64,000 bases of DNA from Phyllostachys edulis. Lineage: Eukaryota > Streptophyta > Magnoliopsida > Poales > Poaceae. Shown in pieces: positions 43,530 to 56,535 of the stretch (its first letter is position 1; each line of letters opens with the position of its first letter). A program made the position numbers and the translations under genes. The stretch spans positions 18,595,533 through 18,659,532 of the forward strand of contig CM070566.1 in the NCBI GenBank assembly GCA_036346405.1, in the 5' to 3' direction. Below the pieces are notes generated by a model, which did no database searches, was not told where the DNA came from, and saw only the letters and a list, made by a program, of their open reading frames with translations.

Positions 43530-45147
43530 TCCGCATCTCCATCTACTGCAGTTGCAGGCGTCCAAGTCCAAGTCTGTCTGCGTGTGTGGCGCCTGGCGCG
43601 TCGCTTTGCTGAATTCGAGCCAAACCAAAGCGGTCGCCGATCGAGCTGAGGCTGTCAAGCCCAACCTTTTTGCAACCGGCATCCCCAGCCACAGCCACTT
43701 TGCCCCTTTCTTTCTTTCTTTCTCTCTCTCTCTCTCTCTCTGCTGCTGTCCCGGCTGGGTGCTGGCTTTGAACGCTTTAGTTAGCCACATCACTCGCCTG
43801 CTGCTCTCCCTGAGTTTGCATTCGACCTCATGGTCATGGAACCCGCCCCTTCCTTGGCTTCTAGCTCCTACTCCTCACCTTTTGTACACTTTCTTTTTTG
43901 GTTTGGGAATTCAGATAAATAGTTTTTCATGTTATTCCTTGCTTCACCACATGAGACTGATTATTTATCTAGATAATGTTTGGCTCAATCCAAAATGTCT
44001 TGTGTTGTAGGCTTTTCTTTCAAGGCTCGGTTGCTACCTAAGTTTTTTTTGCTACGCTTGAGTTCTTGTCTCGTCAGTGGTCGTCTAGGCACTGACGAGC
44101 ACATTGAACTATCCATATGACATTAAGTCGGGCTAAACTGAGCCTTGGCCGTAGCCGCCGGCAAACTGATGGAACAATTAATGGAAGCATGTAGCCCTCA
44201 CCTTAAATTCGTGTTAAAATAAAAAAAGACTTCGCCAAACAAATTTTGTCTGTCCTCAAGAAGCTACCGAATGATTTACTATAATTGAAGCACACATGCA
44301 TATATATATTCAACACATCGATTTGTTTGTACCTTTAATCATTGCCGAAATTGCACAGGCCCTGTACTTTGATGGAGACCAGAGTGCATCTCTTTTCCTG
44401 TCGGGCGCCATGTCGTATTTGAAGAAACCTTTCCAAATTCCCCCCATAACCAATAGAACAATTTGAAACAAAAAAAAAGATGAAATTTCTTTACAAAAAA
44501 TTAAAGCTAGAAACTCCTTACCACCTCTCTTTCCCATGGCTGCTTCCTTGTCCACTACAAAGCCTTTAAACAGTTAGCTTCTCTGCTCCCAAAGAAAAAG
44601 CAAAAGGAGATGAGAGATGAGAGACAAGAACAAGATACCATCGAAAGGCAGGAGAGGAGAGGAGAGAAGAGAAGAGAAGAGAAGAGAAGAGAGAACACAA
44701 ACACAACAGATTAAAAAATGAGCTCTTTTACTGTTTCACGATACACTCAATTTAATACGGCCCGTCTGTTTACTGTTTTACGATGCACTCAATTTAATAC
44801 GGCCCGCCTGATCTGTTTGATCCAATAGTTTAGATTAGTTAAGATTTAGTTATACTACATCTAATAGTATGAGTAGTAGAATCCCGATGTTTAGAATTGT
44901 AAATTCCCATGCGAAGATCACATGGTACAAGAGTAATATTTTCAACCCTAGTTGGAAAAGTCAATAATGCCCTCACGAAAAATTATAAATACAAATAAAA
45001 GTCTATTATGCTCTTAACAAATCAATGATCAAATTTAATTCATACTATCACCGTATAGTACTAGTAGAATATACCGTAAAATTTCTCTAAAAAATAGCCA
45101 ATGCACTAGGCTAGTACTAGAATACCACACCCTTCTCCCACAAAGCA
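43530..45147. other. Upstream flank of the receptor kinase gene
   Basis: No supported gene. It holds a (CT)n/(CTTT)n microsatellite (43705-43742), a GA-rich run of GGAGA/AGAGAAG units (about 44650-44692), and a 42-bp tandem duplication with ACTCAATTTAATACGGCCCG (44728-44769 and 44770-44811). The overlapping frames at 43452-44010 and 44310-44555 are low-complexity and unsupported. Confidence 0.6.
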
Positions 45148-45154
45148 TATATAG
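45148..45154 (+). promoter_or_regulatory. TATA box of the receptor kinase gene
   Basis: TATATAG within GCATATATAGCTC, about 290 bases before the start codon and followed about 40 bases later by a C/T-rich leader typical of grass 5' UTRs. Transcription start is inferred near 45180 and not shown by the sequence. Confidence 0.6.
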
Positions 45155-45223
45155 CTCAAAAGACAAAGCCATTCTCGTCACAGAGAGAACATATTCCCCT
45201 CTCCCTCGTCTCATCTCCCTTCA

Positions 45224-45229
45224 ATGTGA
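45224..45229 (+). promoter_or_regulatory. AUG-stop element in the leader
   Basis: ATGTGA: a start codon directly followed by a stop, 212 bases before the main start. Minimal start-stop ORFs of this kind stall ribosomes in some plant leaders (for example the AUGUAA of Arabidopsis NIP5;1). Whether this one acts is untested. Confidence 0.5.
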
Positions 45230-45279
45230 AGCCTCCTCTCTCACCTCCATTTTCTCGTGAAGCTTCTCAAGATTCTTAC

Positions 45280-45405
45280 ATGCCTTTACCCTTCCATCTA
45301 CCTACCATCTCTACCTCTCTATCTATACATCCGTTCACCCATCTCTCTCCCTATCTCTACCTTACAAAAACAGCACCAATGCGAATGCCAATGGCGGCAT
45401 TCTAG
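45280..45405 (+). CDS. Upstream ORF, 41 codons
   Basis: Runs from ATG at 45280 to TAG at 45405 and ends 35 bases before the main start, in another frame. The peptide starts MPLPFHLPTISTSLSIH and ends with a Met-rich tail (APMRMPMAAF). The four in-frame ATGs and the closeness to the main start would be expected to lower translation of the kinase. The peptide has no recognised family. The call assumes transcription begins near the TATA box at 45148. Confidence 0.5.
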   Translation: MPLPFHLPTISTSLSIHPFTHLSPYLYLTKTAPMRMPMAAF

Positions 45406-45440
45406 CTAGTCTCACCACAATTCACAAGCCACGTAGAGAA

Positions 45441-48400
45441 ATGAGGCCGCCTCCTCCTCCTCTTGTCTTGCTCTTGCTCTTGCATGTTGCTCTCTTGTCC
45501 ACCAATGGCATTGCAAATGTTGATGCCAATGGCGATGGCGACGCGTTGCATGGCGATGCGCTGGCCTTGCTCTCCCTCAAGGCGTCCCTGAGCTGCCACC
45601 CCCAAGCGCTGCGCTCCTGGGCGGCGGGCAATGTCGCCTCGGTGTGCGCGTGGACCGGCGTGCGCTGCGCCGGCGGCCGGGTGGCCTCCGTCGACATTGC
45701 CAACATGAACGTGTCCACGGGCGCGCCCGTGTCTGCCGCGGTGGCCGGGCTCGACGCGCTCGCGAACCTCTCTCTCGCCGGGAACGGCATCGTGGGCGCC
45801 GTGGCCATGTCCGCGCTCCCGGCGCTCCGCTACGTCAACGTCTCCGGCAACCAGCTCGGCCGCGGCCTCGACGGCTGGGACTTCCCGTCCCTCCCAAGCC
45901 TCGAGGTGTTCGACGCCTACGACAACAACTTCTCCTCGCCCCTCCCCATCGACGTCGCGGCGCTGCCGCGGCTCCGGTACCTCGACCTTGGTGGGAATTA
46001 CTTCTCCGGCTCGATACCGGCAGCGTACGGCGGGATGCCGGAGCTGGAGTACCTGTCCCTCAACGGCAACAACCTGCAGGGCGCCATCCCGCCGGAGCTA
46101 GGCAACCTCACGAGCCTCAGGGAGCTGTACCTCGGGTACTACAACGTGTTCGACGGCGGCATCCCGCCGGAGCTCGGCCGGCTCCGCAACCTCACCGTGC
46201 TGGACCTCTCCAACTGCGGCCTTACCGGCCGTATCCCGGCGGAGCTTGGCGCGCTCTCCTCCCTCGACACGCTGTTCCTCCACACCAACCAGCTCACCAA
46301 CGCCATCCCGCCGGAGCTCGGCAACCTCACGGCGCTCACGGCGCTGGACCTCTCCAACAACGCGCTCACCGGCGAGGTCCCGAGCTCCCTCGCGTCCCTC
46401 ACCTCGCTCCGCCTCCTCAACTTGTTCCTCAACCGCCTCCACGGCCCGGTCCCCGACTTCGTCGCCGCGCTGCCGCGGCTGGACACGGTGCAGCTCTTCA
46501 TGAACAACTTCACCGGCCGTGTCCCGGCCGGCCTCGGCGCCAACGCGGCGCTCCGGCTGGTCGACGTGTCGTCGAACCGGCTCACCGGCATGATTCCGGA
46601 GATGCTGTGCGCGTCCGGCGAGCTCCGCACGGCCATCCTCATGAACAACTTCCTCTTCGGCCCCATCCCCGGCTCGCTCGGCTCGTGCGCGAGCCTTACC
46701 CGCGTCCGGCTCGGCCAGAACTTCCTCAACGGCAGCATCCCCACCGGCTTGCTCTACCTGCCGCGGCTCAACCTGCTCGAGCTCCAGAACAACCTACTCT
46801 CCGGTCCGGTCCCGTCGAGCCCGAGCCCGAGCCCAACCGGTTCGCAGCTGGCTCAGCTCAACCTGTCCAACAACTTGTTGTCCGGGCCACTGCCTGCCAC
46901 GCTGGCCAACCTCTCCGCGTTGCAGACGCTGCTCGTCAGCAACAACCGGCTCGGCGGCGCCGTGCCGCCGGAGATCGGGGAGCTCCAGCAGCTCGTGAAG
47001 CTCGACCTTAGCGGCAACGCGCTGTCGGGGCCGATACCGGAGGCCATCCGCCGGTGCGGGGAGCTGACGTACCTCGACCTCAGCAAGAACAAGCTGTCCG
47101 GGCCGATCCCCGAGGCGATCGCCGGGATACGGGTGCTGAATTACCTCAACCTGTCGAGGAACCGGCTGGAGGAGGCGATCCCAGCGGCGATCGGGGCGAT
47201 GAGCAGCCTCACGGCGGTCGACTTCTCGTACAACAACCTGTCCGGCCAGCTGCCCGACACGGGCCAGCTGGGGTACCTGAACGCGACGGTGTTCGCGGGC
47301 AACCCGAGGCTGTGCGGGGCGGCGCTGAACCGGCCGTGCAACTACAGCGGCGGCGCCGTGGGGACCCCGGCGGTGATGCCGCGGCGGGCGACGGCGGGGG
47401 ACTTTAAGCTGGTGTTTGCACTGGGGCTGCTCGCGTGCTCGGTGGTGTTCGCGGCCGCGGCCGTGCTGCGCGCGCGGTCCTTCCCCGGCGGGTCGGACGG
47501 CGCCGGTGCGTGGCGGTTCACCGCGTTCCACAAGGTGGACTTCGGCATCGCGGAGGTGATCGAGTGCATGAAGGACGGGAACGTGGTTGGCCGCGGCGGC
47601 GCCGGCGTCGTTTACGTTGGTCGAACCCGCTCTGGCGGCGCTATCGCCGTGAAGCGCCTCAACGGCGCCGGTGCCGGCGGCGCCGGGCGGCACGACCACG
47701 GGTTCCGCGCGGAGATCCGGACGCTGGGCAGCATCCGGCACCGGAACATCGTGCGCCTGCTGGCCTTCTGCACGAGCGACCAGGAGGCGAACGTGCTGGT
47801 GTACGAGTACATGGGCAACGGCAGCCTCGGCGAGGTGCTCCACGGCAAGGGCGGCGGCTTCCTGGCGTGGGACCGTCGGTACCGGATCGCGCTGGAGGCG
47901 GCGCGGGGCCTCTGCTACCTCCACCACGACTGCACCCCCATCATCGTGCACCGCGACGTCAAGTCCAACAACATCCTCCTCGGCGACAACTTCGAGGCCC
48001 ACGTCGCCGACTTCGGCCTCGCCAAGTTCCTCCGCTGCACCGCCGGCGCCTCCGAGTGCATGTCCGCCGTCGCCGGCTCCTACGGCTACATCGCCCCAGG
48101 TACGTACGTCGTACATCTGCACATTGTACATGTTACGTTTTTGTCTCTAGTTACTCCTTGCCTTGCCCTGGCCTGCCCTGCCTGCCTATGAGGTGTCAAT
48201 CAGATGGTTAGGATCGATCGTGTTGAGCCCATCTGCTTGTCGCGGTCCTCTGTGGCATCACAAGCCTGTCTCTGGGGCGTGGGACCCGCCGATCCAAAGT
48301 CAAATAGTACAGGGCAAGTGAAGCCCTGGTTAGGTTTGGATTCGGCCTCGAGTCAACCAAGACCTCGACGTACACCATGCACGCAGATATTCGCCAGTAT

Positions 48401-51135
48401 TGTCAGCCCGTAGGCGCCATCGCTACAGTCAGGCGAGTACACTGCTGTAGATCACGTGCACAGAAACGAATGGTCCTTGTAAATCGTAAGCACTGCAATT
48501 CTTAAGTAGCGTGGTTAGAGAGTCCTTATATTCGTATGTCACATCTGATATGGTATAGAAATCCTTTTCGTCACGCAAAACATAACTGGTTGTGTAATAG
48601 GGTAGCCAGATTTGAAATGGCAAGAAGTGAGAGCTGCAGGGATGTCCGGTTGTGCCCTGGGCTAGCAGCGGTGCCAGGCTGCCAGCACATCGCCATCCGG
48701 CTTTACACCACATCAGCACCGCGCGGCGGGGCCCGCACGGAAAGCGGCCAAAAAGGGGTCCTCTGGTCAGGCATGCACTCGAGAGCCCAATAATTTCCGT
48801 GGGCCCCCCGCGATAGTGACTAGACGATGCTCCCAGGCGGGCCCGGCCGTCCAGTGGGCGCGCCATCGATCCAACACAAGTTACGCAACGCAGCCATGCA
48901 CACAAATGTCATGCATGCGATTTGCGATGCGATCCACCAGCGCGCAGCCTCGGAAGTCGCTCATGCGCGCACGGTCCCGGGCGTGTACCACGGCGTGCGT
49001 TTGTGTGCGTACGTACACAATGTGTGTCCGCGTGGCAGGCCTGACACGTCAACCGGAGAGCCAGAGCCACAGAGTAGCAGCATCGGAGTTGGCAAAAGCT
49101 GAGCCCAGCTCTCCGAGCCAATCTAAACCAAAACGCCCTATAGCCCGGATTCATATCCTCTGTATGCCGTTTTCGCCTAACTGCACATGGTCCAAACAAG
49201 TAATGTTGGAGCCGTTGTAGAGTGTGACCGTCCTAAGCAATAATCTTCCATTATTCTCTCCGAGATATAGGTCTTGAGATTTTTTCCAAGGTTATGGTAG
49301 AGGACACGAAGCCCATCCCATATATATATGTAAGTCCTAAATTTGAAAAACATACAAGTAATTATCCCTGTATCTAAAAGTTACATACGCAGTTTGCATC
49401 TAATCAACAAGCTGCAAAGAGTCTTATCACAAACCACATGTGTAGATAATCTTATTATCCACATAAGATACTTGTGGTAAATATTCATGTATACATATAT
49501 CTATCCACAAAAGATTTCACCAACTGAAGAGGTGGTGAGATAGATGATATAGTCACTATCACCACCAAATCTTTTTTTTTCTTTACTACTATAAAAGAAT
49601 AACTCCATCTACCTCCCTAGCTCATGAGTTGGTGGGATCTTTTTTTGGATAGATACGTGTATACATGCATATGTTATTATACATGTTACTATAAGGATCT
49701 TCTATATACAATTAGATCATATGAACATTTGGTTTATGATAAGACTATTTGTGGCTTGTTGATCGGATGTGAATTTTATATGCAACTTTTAGATGCAAAG
49801 ATAATTATCTTATGCATATTAGTTTTTCAAGTTTAGAACATAAATACGTTTATTTGATATCCGTTGCAATGGCTAGTAATAGTAAAGATACAATTCGATC
49901 TTATTGGATTCGAGAACCGGTTGTTCCCAGCTTGGGTGAGCGAGCCCTTTCGGATTCGGTTCCGGTGCTGTATCTTTGACCGGCATGGGGCTTAATCCAG
50001 TAAAAAGCCTCATCATCCCTTCTCCCCACCTCCTCCTGGGGCTTCGCCAAAGCGGCTCGCTGCTGCTGCATGCTGCTACGCCGCCGAAGCGAGAGCCATC
50101 GAACGGCACGGCACACGCTGTTACTTTTGAACGGCACTGGCGCCTCCACTGTTACGGTCACGCACTTTTATAGTTTTTTTTTTTGTTCCTTTCGTGTTTG
50201 GGATTTGGCTTAGTGCCAAGATCTCAGGCAGGCATGGGCTTACATAGACAAAGCTTAATTAGCTAGGCAGGCATATGGGAGGAGAGATGATCTCTTGATA
50301 CAGGTGAAGAATTTTCCTTGGATTTGACAAACTTGGTAAAGAAATATATATATCAGAAAGATTCCAATGGATTTGACAAGGGTGTACCAGTTCCTCTTGG
50401 GATTTGTTGCAGAATGTTGTAGGCACTTTGGTCCTGTCCTGGATGCACAGGAGCATTGGCCAGTTTCTGTACTATTCAAATCATCAACTCAAGCTCACTG
50501 TCCCTTCATGCTAGTTTAAATAAATTGAACCCATGGCTAAGATACACTTAGATTTGCTTCTACATTCAACATCGATTTGATTGTAGTTTTAGTTTGCTTA
50601 GCTAATTGTGCGCATTTCATTTTACAGCACTTATATTTGCTTCTACATTCAACATCGATTTGATTGTAGATTTAGTTTGCATAGCTAATTGTGCGCATTT
50701 CATTTAACAGAGTACGCGTACACCCTGAAGGTAGACGAGAAGAGCGATGTTTACAGCTACGGGGTGGTTCTCCTGGAGCTCATCACAGGGCGGCGCCCGG
50801 TGGGGGACTTCGGGGAAGGGGTGGACATCGTGCAGTGGGTGAGGCGGATCACCGACGGCCGGCGGGAGAGCGTGTCCAGGATCGTCGACCGCCGGCTGAG
50901 CACGGTGCCCATGGACGAGGTGGCGCACCTCTTCTTTGTGTCCATGCTGTGCGTCCAGGAGAACAGCGTCGAGCGGCCGACCATGAGGGAGGTGGTGCAG
51001 ATGCTGTCCGAGTTCTCCCGCCACACGTCGAACCAGCCATCGCCGTCGTCGTCGGCGCCGGATCCAGCGGAGGAGGAGAGCAGCCCCGAGAAGGAGCCCA
51101 ACTGCTACAAGCTGTTCCCGGACCTGTTGACCTAA
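45441..51135 (+). CDS. BAM3: BAM3-like CLAVATA1-family leucine-rich repeat receptor kinase
   Basis: Two exons, 45441-48099 and 50711-51135 (GT-AG, phase 1, codon CCA G|AG), give 1027 aa. Order: signal peptide (1 to about 26, LVLLLLLHVALL), LRR N-cap with SVCAWTGVRC (about 67), about 20 plant-type LRRs with LGGNYFSGSIP, LYLGYYNVFDGGIPPELG and LFMNNFTGRVP, Cys pair CGAALNRPC, membrane span (about 657-679), kinase. Catalytic residues are intact: glycine loop GRGGAGVV (717-724), Lys738, HRD (837-839), DFG (857-859), APE across the splice junction; the tail ends CYKLFPDLLT. Arabidopsis BAM3 has the same blocks in the same order. BAM receptors bind CLE peptides at the plasma membrane and act in meristem and phloem development. 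The intron inside kinase subdomain VIII is typical of the family. GC is very high in exon 1, usual for grass genes. BAM3 versus BAM1/2 rests on motif likeness only. Confidence 0.95.
49330..49850. mobile_element. Long foldback MITE in the BAM3 intron
   Basis: A left arm (about 49330-49525) recurs inverted in a right arm (about 49625-49830). Paired words include ATCTAAAAGTT, AATCAACAAGC, AGTCTTATCA, CATGTATAC and TCACCAACT / AGTTGGTGG. The loop is about 90 bp. Exact ends, terminal repeats and a target duplication were not resolved, so the superfamily is open. Confidence 0.7.
50545..50710 (+). repeat. 83-bp tandem duplication of the 3' splice-site region
   Basis: Unit 1 (50545-50627) and unit 2 (50628-50710) are nearly identical, both beginning CACTTA(G/T)ATTTGCTTC and ending GCGCATTTCATTT(T/A)ACAG. 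The second ends exactly at the exon 2 boundary, so the gene carries two complete branch-point/acceptor regions. Confidence 0.95.
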
Positions 51136-52377
51136 GTGCAAGCAAAGCAGGAACACAAATTGCCATTGTCACAACCTCAGCAAGATGGAGGACTGAATTA
51201 CAGTACTGGTACTAATTGGAGCTAGCGTTCTACAGTTCGTTGATAGACCGACAGTGGTGGTGAGTGACAAGACCTGGGGAAGATCAATAACATGTAACTT
51301 TTGTAACTTTATTTTTTTTCTTTCATGTTCTTTTGTAATTCTTTTCTTCATCATCAAAAGGTGTACAGGGTTTGATCATATGCTATCATCTAGGGGTTTG
51401 TGCTGTCCAATGTAATAGTCCCTTCCATTATAGCTTTGGTCCTTTGTAATCTCCTGGTAATCTTCAGCCACCATCCATTGTCATCTCCTTTACGCTAATT
51501 CTTGTTTGTGCTCATTCTGTACTACTAGTACTAGTAGCTCATGCCTTTTGTATTATTTGAGCCAATTTTGTCACCAAGAGGTGTGGTAATCATCTGTTGG
51601 AAGATTCTTGACTGGAACTTTGGTTTCAGGTAAAGTAAGAAAAAAGAAAAGAAAAAGAAAAGTACTTGACAGTCTTTGAAAACATTCCAGTTCCCAAAGC
51701 TCAAAAGCACCCAGATAGGGGCTAAATTGCATAACTTTATCAAAATAAAAGAGCTATGGTAAAACATCGAGAGAAAATTTTGAAGAGTTCCCATGATGAA
51801 TCGATGATGCATGCTTTCAGGACTTGCAGTGCCAGTAACTTCAGAATTCATGGGAGTAACCATTTCACTGGTCAAACGTAGCTTTAATCATGAAAGATTG
51901 TAGAAACTGCAAGTTTCAGAAGACTCAAGGTAAAGATACATACTTGAATGCTTTGGATATTTCTTTTGTAATTTCATCACACAGGATTGGTTTATTAAGA
52001 AATTGTCGTAGCATCAATCTGTGAGTTGAAAAAACAACGCTGCATAAAGCTACGAAAAAACAAGAGAATATCCTGTTCATCTCTGAGAGCACTGTTGTCC
52101 AGAAATCCCCCAATGGGCAATAGAGATGGAATTGTCCAATAAAGCTCATGTACTGGATTTTTGTATCAACTATTTTTCTCATCTTTTACATCCCTTCTAC
52201 AGCTTTATGGTCACTATAAAGTTGGCATTGTTAGCATTCTTACTGAGCATATCTGTATTGTATTTTATCAAACGTGTCATTTGCCTTGTAATAAATAGCT
52301 CAGAACAAAAATTATATCTATTTAATGATGTCCTAAAATTGAGGATAGGAAATGTTGCTCAGAGTTCAAATGGTAAT
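51136..52377. other. 3' flank of the BAM3-like gene
   Basis: 3' UTR of the kinase followed by intergenic DNA shared with the convergent GAR synthetase. It contains T-rich stretches near 51300-51350. Short minus-strand frames (51531-51875, 51925-52182) have no family motif. Ends at the target duplication GTAAT (52373-52377) of the next solo LTR. Confidence 0.55.
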
Positions 52378-54304
52378 TGTCGGGACCCGAAAATGCATCT
52401 CAGGAACCCTCTATGTATTCTGAACTAGTCCCAGATCAGTAACTAACTCACACAGGAAACAGTGATGAAATACCATCTATTTATTTGATTTAACTAAAAA
52501 GATCTCAGAGTAGTAGATAATAATAATAACTAGACATTATGGCCAACGTTTTACTTAACTTGCCACGTAGGGCTAAAGAAACAAATGAACTCTTACAGCA
52601 GAACGAAACTCTTGAAAATACCAATCAACATGCCCACAGGCAATCGAGTGGAGAACGCATACTAATCCGCAAAACCTTCAAAGTCCTCCTTCTGAAAGAA
52701 CTCTTGAACAGCTTAATATTCTTCAACTGATTCAACAAAGGCATGAACCGTGAGTACATAAAGCATTTAGCAAGCCGTAGGGAAATGTATGCAAATAGTA
52801 TTCATGCACGGCTTGACAAGGTTAGCTGTATGGTTCTTTTGTAGAAAGCAGCATTTACAATAAATAGATTGAAATGTGTAGTTGAAAACAATAATAAATT
52901 AGTAAACAATTTCTTTAAAACAACTAGTGAACTTCCCATTCACTTTCCAACCAAACCAATGATAAGTGAATCACCTATTCACCAATCGACACAAACCATC
53001 AAGTGAAATCCCTGTTCACCAAACAAACATTATATTCATCAAGCGAACATCTCATTCACACTCCGACTCATTTTAGAAGAAACTCTATCTACCGTGTGAA
53101 ATCCCCGGACATGTCCATAACCGAGAATGCGGCTATTCGAATAGATCAATTAATACTCTGCAAAGGTTGTATACTTTACCCACAAGATATAACCAGTGTA
53201 GCGATCACTAGTCATAACAAAACCTTTTAGAGGTTTCATCTCAACAATTGACTCTTACATTGTACCCTCACCACCGAAACCTCATCATGGTTGACATACA
53301 ATGTTGGACTTGGAGACGGTGAAAATGCCGCCCATAGATGTGACCTTAGAAAAGGATACACACCTCCACCCACAAACTACCTGAGATGTCAAAAGCCAAA
53401 ACTCAACAACCTACTAGGTTAGGCCCATCCCATCAGACATGTGGTTATACAAAAGACCCAGTTCAATGGCGCACAAGATTAAGTCATTGACAAGTTACTC
53501 AGGCGAGAAAAACCACAAACCCACATCGTGTAGAAACACCACCACTATCCACCAACCACTTGTCTGAGCAAAAACAGTCTTGTTTAACCAAGACCAATGA
53601 CACACCCAGTCATGGTACACAAATTTTAACAATAGTGGCATACCACCACGATTCTATATTTTATTAAGTCAAGATTAATCATTATGACACATGTGATGAT
53701 GAACCCATTGTAACTAAGCTGAACTAAGCATCTGATACGCTACCCATGTTGGTGATACAAATATGTCCACCTAAAATTATCTAAGCTAGGGTGACAAAGG
53801 ATTCATGGCATTCAAATAATCAAAGGAGGCATAATGACAATAGGTAATAACTAATCCCAAAACAATTTATATAAAGATAGCATGCAATTGTATAAAACAA
53901 TATACTTTTAAAATCATATGTTCAATATGATCAAAGGACTACGGCTTGCCTTGGAATAAATCCTGGGATTGATCTTGATCTTGGTATGATCCTCTTTGCT
54001 CAAAGCTTCCCGAAGTATCAACGTCTAATTGCAAACAAGGCAAATAAATCAAATAAATAAATAACAGAGGCAAGACAAACTCCAAAAATTAAATAAAAAT
54101 CTCAGATAAATAGATCTTAATTTAGATGAATTTAGGAATTTGAATAGAATCAATCGGAGTTCGGATGCAAAAGATATGGGCTTTGGAAGATTGAAATCAC
54201 ATAAATTGATGAAAATCAGATTTATGGATTTCTCCGAATTATTTACCTATTGGAAATTCCGGATTATGATTACTACAGAAAAGGTATTCACAGATGATTC
54301 AAAA

Positions 54305-54484
54305 ACGTTATCACAGACGGTTTCGTGAGCCGTCTGAGTTTATAGGTCAGTGATGGCATGAGGTCATCACAGACGGTTTTCAAACCGTCTGTGATGCATA
54401 CTTTCACAAACGGTTATTAACTGAGAACCGCCTGTGATAAGTATATATCATGAGACGGTTTGTGGTGAAACCGTCGTGATAAGT

Positions 54485-54510
<26 letters not shown>
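54305..54510. repeat. Left ACGGTT/AACCGT palindrome array
   Basis: Repeated inverted pairs such as TCACAGACGGTTTTCAAACC with GTCTGTGA, and variants, in about 200 bp. Confidence 0.8.
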
Positions 54511-55330
<820 letters not shown>

Positions 55331-55418
55331 GGACGACTGGGACGCAAGAGGTAGGAGAACTTGGCCGGTATGAACACACGATTACGCATAAAGGTTAAAT
55401 GAATGGCGAGAGACTGAC

Positions 55419-55655
55419 ATAAGACTATTAACATCATTACATCACGAGCAAGGGACTATTAATATGAACTAATTAATTCAATTTCAGCATAAGACTTTTA
55501 ACATCATTACATCACGAGCAAGGGACTATTAATATGAACTAATTATCGATTCAATTTCACATTAGACTATTAACATCATTACATCACAGAGCAAGGAGAC
55601 TATTAATATGAACTAATTATCAATTCAATTTCAGCATAAGACTATTAACATCATT
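55419..55655. repeat. Tandem repeat of about 70 bp, 3.4 copies
   Basis: The unit CATAAGACTATTAACATCAT...GGGACTATTAATATGAACTA...TTCAATTTCAG is repeated with small indels and lies in the interior of the CACTA-like element. Confidence 0.85.
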
Positions 55656-56270
55656 GAGCAGTTCAATAGCAAGACAGCAAGACCAAGGGTGTCCAAACCC
55701 GGCCACCACACCAGTAGTAGCCCTCGGCATCCATCGCAGAGCACTAGCCATTTTCATAACAGAGCAAGGGGGTAGAGACAAAGAGGGAGTAAGATAGGGT
55801 GATACCTCAGTGCAACGCAACCACGGCGGCGACCCCACCACCAGCACAACCCTCATCGATCCATCTCCTTCACCTTGCATAAATCACACAAACATCAGGA
55901 CACAACTTAAGGCTCAAGTATAAAAATCAAACTCAACAAAAGACATTAAGCTAACAGATCTAGAGGAGAATAGAGAGAGGATGGGGAAAGCAAAGCCCGG
56001 CCAAGGCCCGAGCGTAGGAGGCCGAGCAGGAGAACCAAGCCATGGAGGCGCAGGCGACACACGGGGCCAACCCCAGTGGCTTGGGTGGCGGCGTCACCGT
56101 AGTTGTGGCACGACCCTGAAACTGCACAAAAAGACACTACTATCGTACGAGTGTCTTGTGCAGTGCAGAGTGGTGTCACAACCTGCGGCGACGGGGTCGG
56201 GAGGCGATGGCGACGGGGTCGGGCGGCGGCGTCGAGGTGGGGAGGGGAACGAACGAGAGTAAATGCGCTA

Positions 56271-56347
56271 GGGAGTGACGAGTTAGAGGCGGCGCAAACC
56301 CTAGCGGCTGGGAGTGACGAGAGTTAGGAAGCGCAAACCCTAGCGGC
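56271..56347. repeat. Short tandem duplication (about 39 bp, two copies)
   Basis: GGGAGTGACGAG...GCGCAAACCCTAGCGGC occurs twice in succession. Confidence 0.75.
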
Positions 56348-56364
56348 GGGCTCCTACTAATAAA

Positions 56365-56535
56365 GAGACTTATCACGAGCGGTTCTACTATGGAACCGTC
56401 GGTGATAATTATCACTAACGGTTCCATAATGGAACCGTCCGTGATATGGGACATATCACCGACGGTTCCATAATAGAACCGTCCGTGATATGTCACATAT
56501 CACAGACGGTTCCATTATGGAACCGTCTATGAAAT
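56365..56535. repeat. Middle ACGGTTCCAT palindrome array
   Basis: Four inverted pairs of the form ACGGTTCCATAATGGAACCG, joined by GTGATAT...ATATCAC, in 170 bp. Internal position suggests either a nested second element or an expanded subterminal region. Confidence 0.8.

Larger units (their letters stand above)
48100..50710 (+). other. Intron of the BAM3-like gene
   Basis: 2611 bp, donor GTACGT, acceptor AACAG. It contains a hairpin MITE (about 49330-49850) and a tandem duplication of the acceptor. Reading through the donor adds about 30 codons and ends at 48191, so retention would truncate the kinase before the activation-segment end. No other gene is supported inside. Confidence 0.9.

Noticed and set aside
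43510..44010. 166-codon frame upstream of the kinase
   Set aside because: Spans a CT microsatellite; low complexity, no domain.
45644..47011. 455-codon plus-strand frame and 445-codon minus-strand frame (46794-48131)
   Set aside because: Shadows of the very GC-rich BAM3-like exon 1 in other frames; Arg/Pro/Ala-rich without motifs.
48204..49220. Frames inside the BAM3 intron (for example 48429-48905)
   Set aside because: Short overlapping frames in intron sequence with no homology that I recognise.
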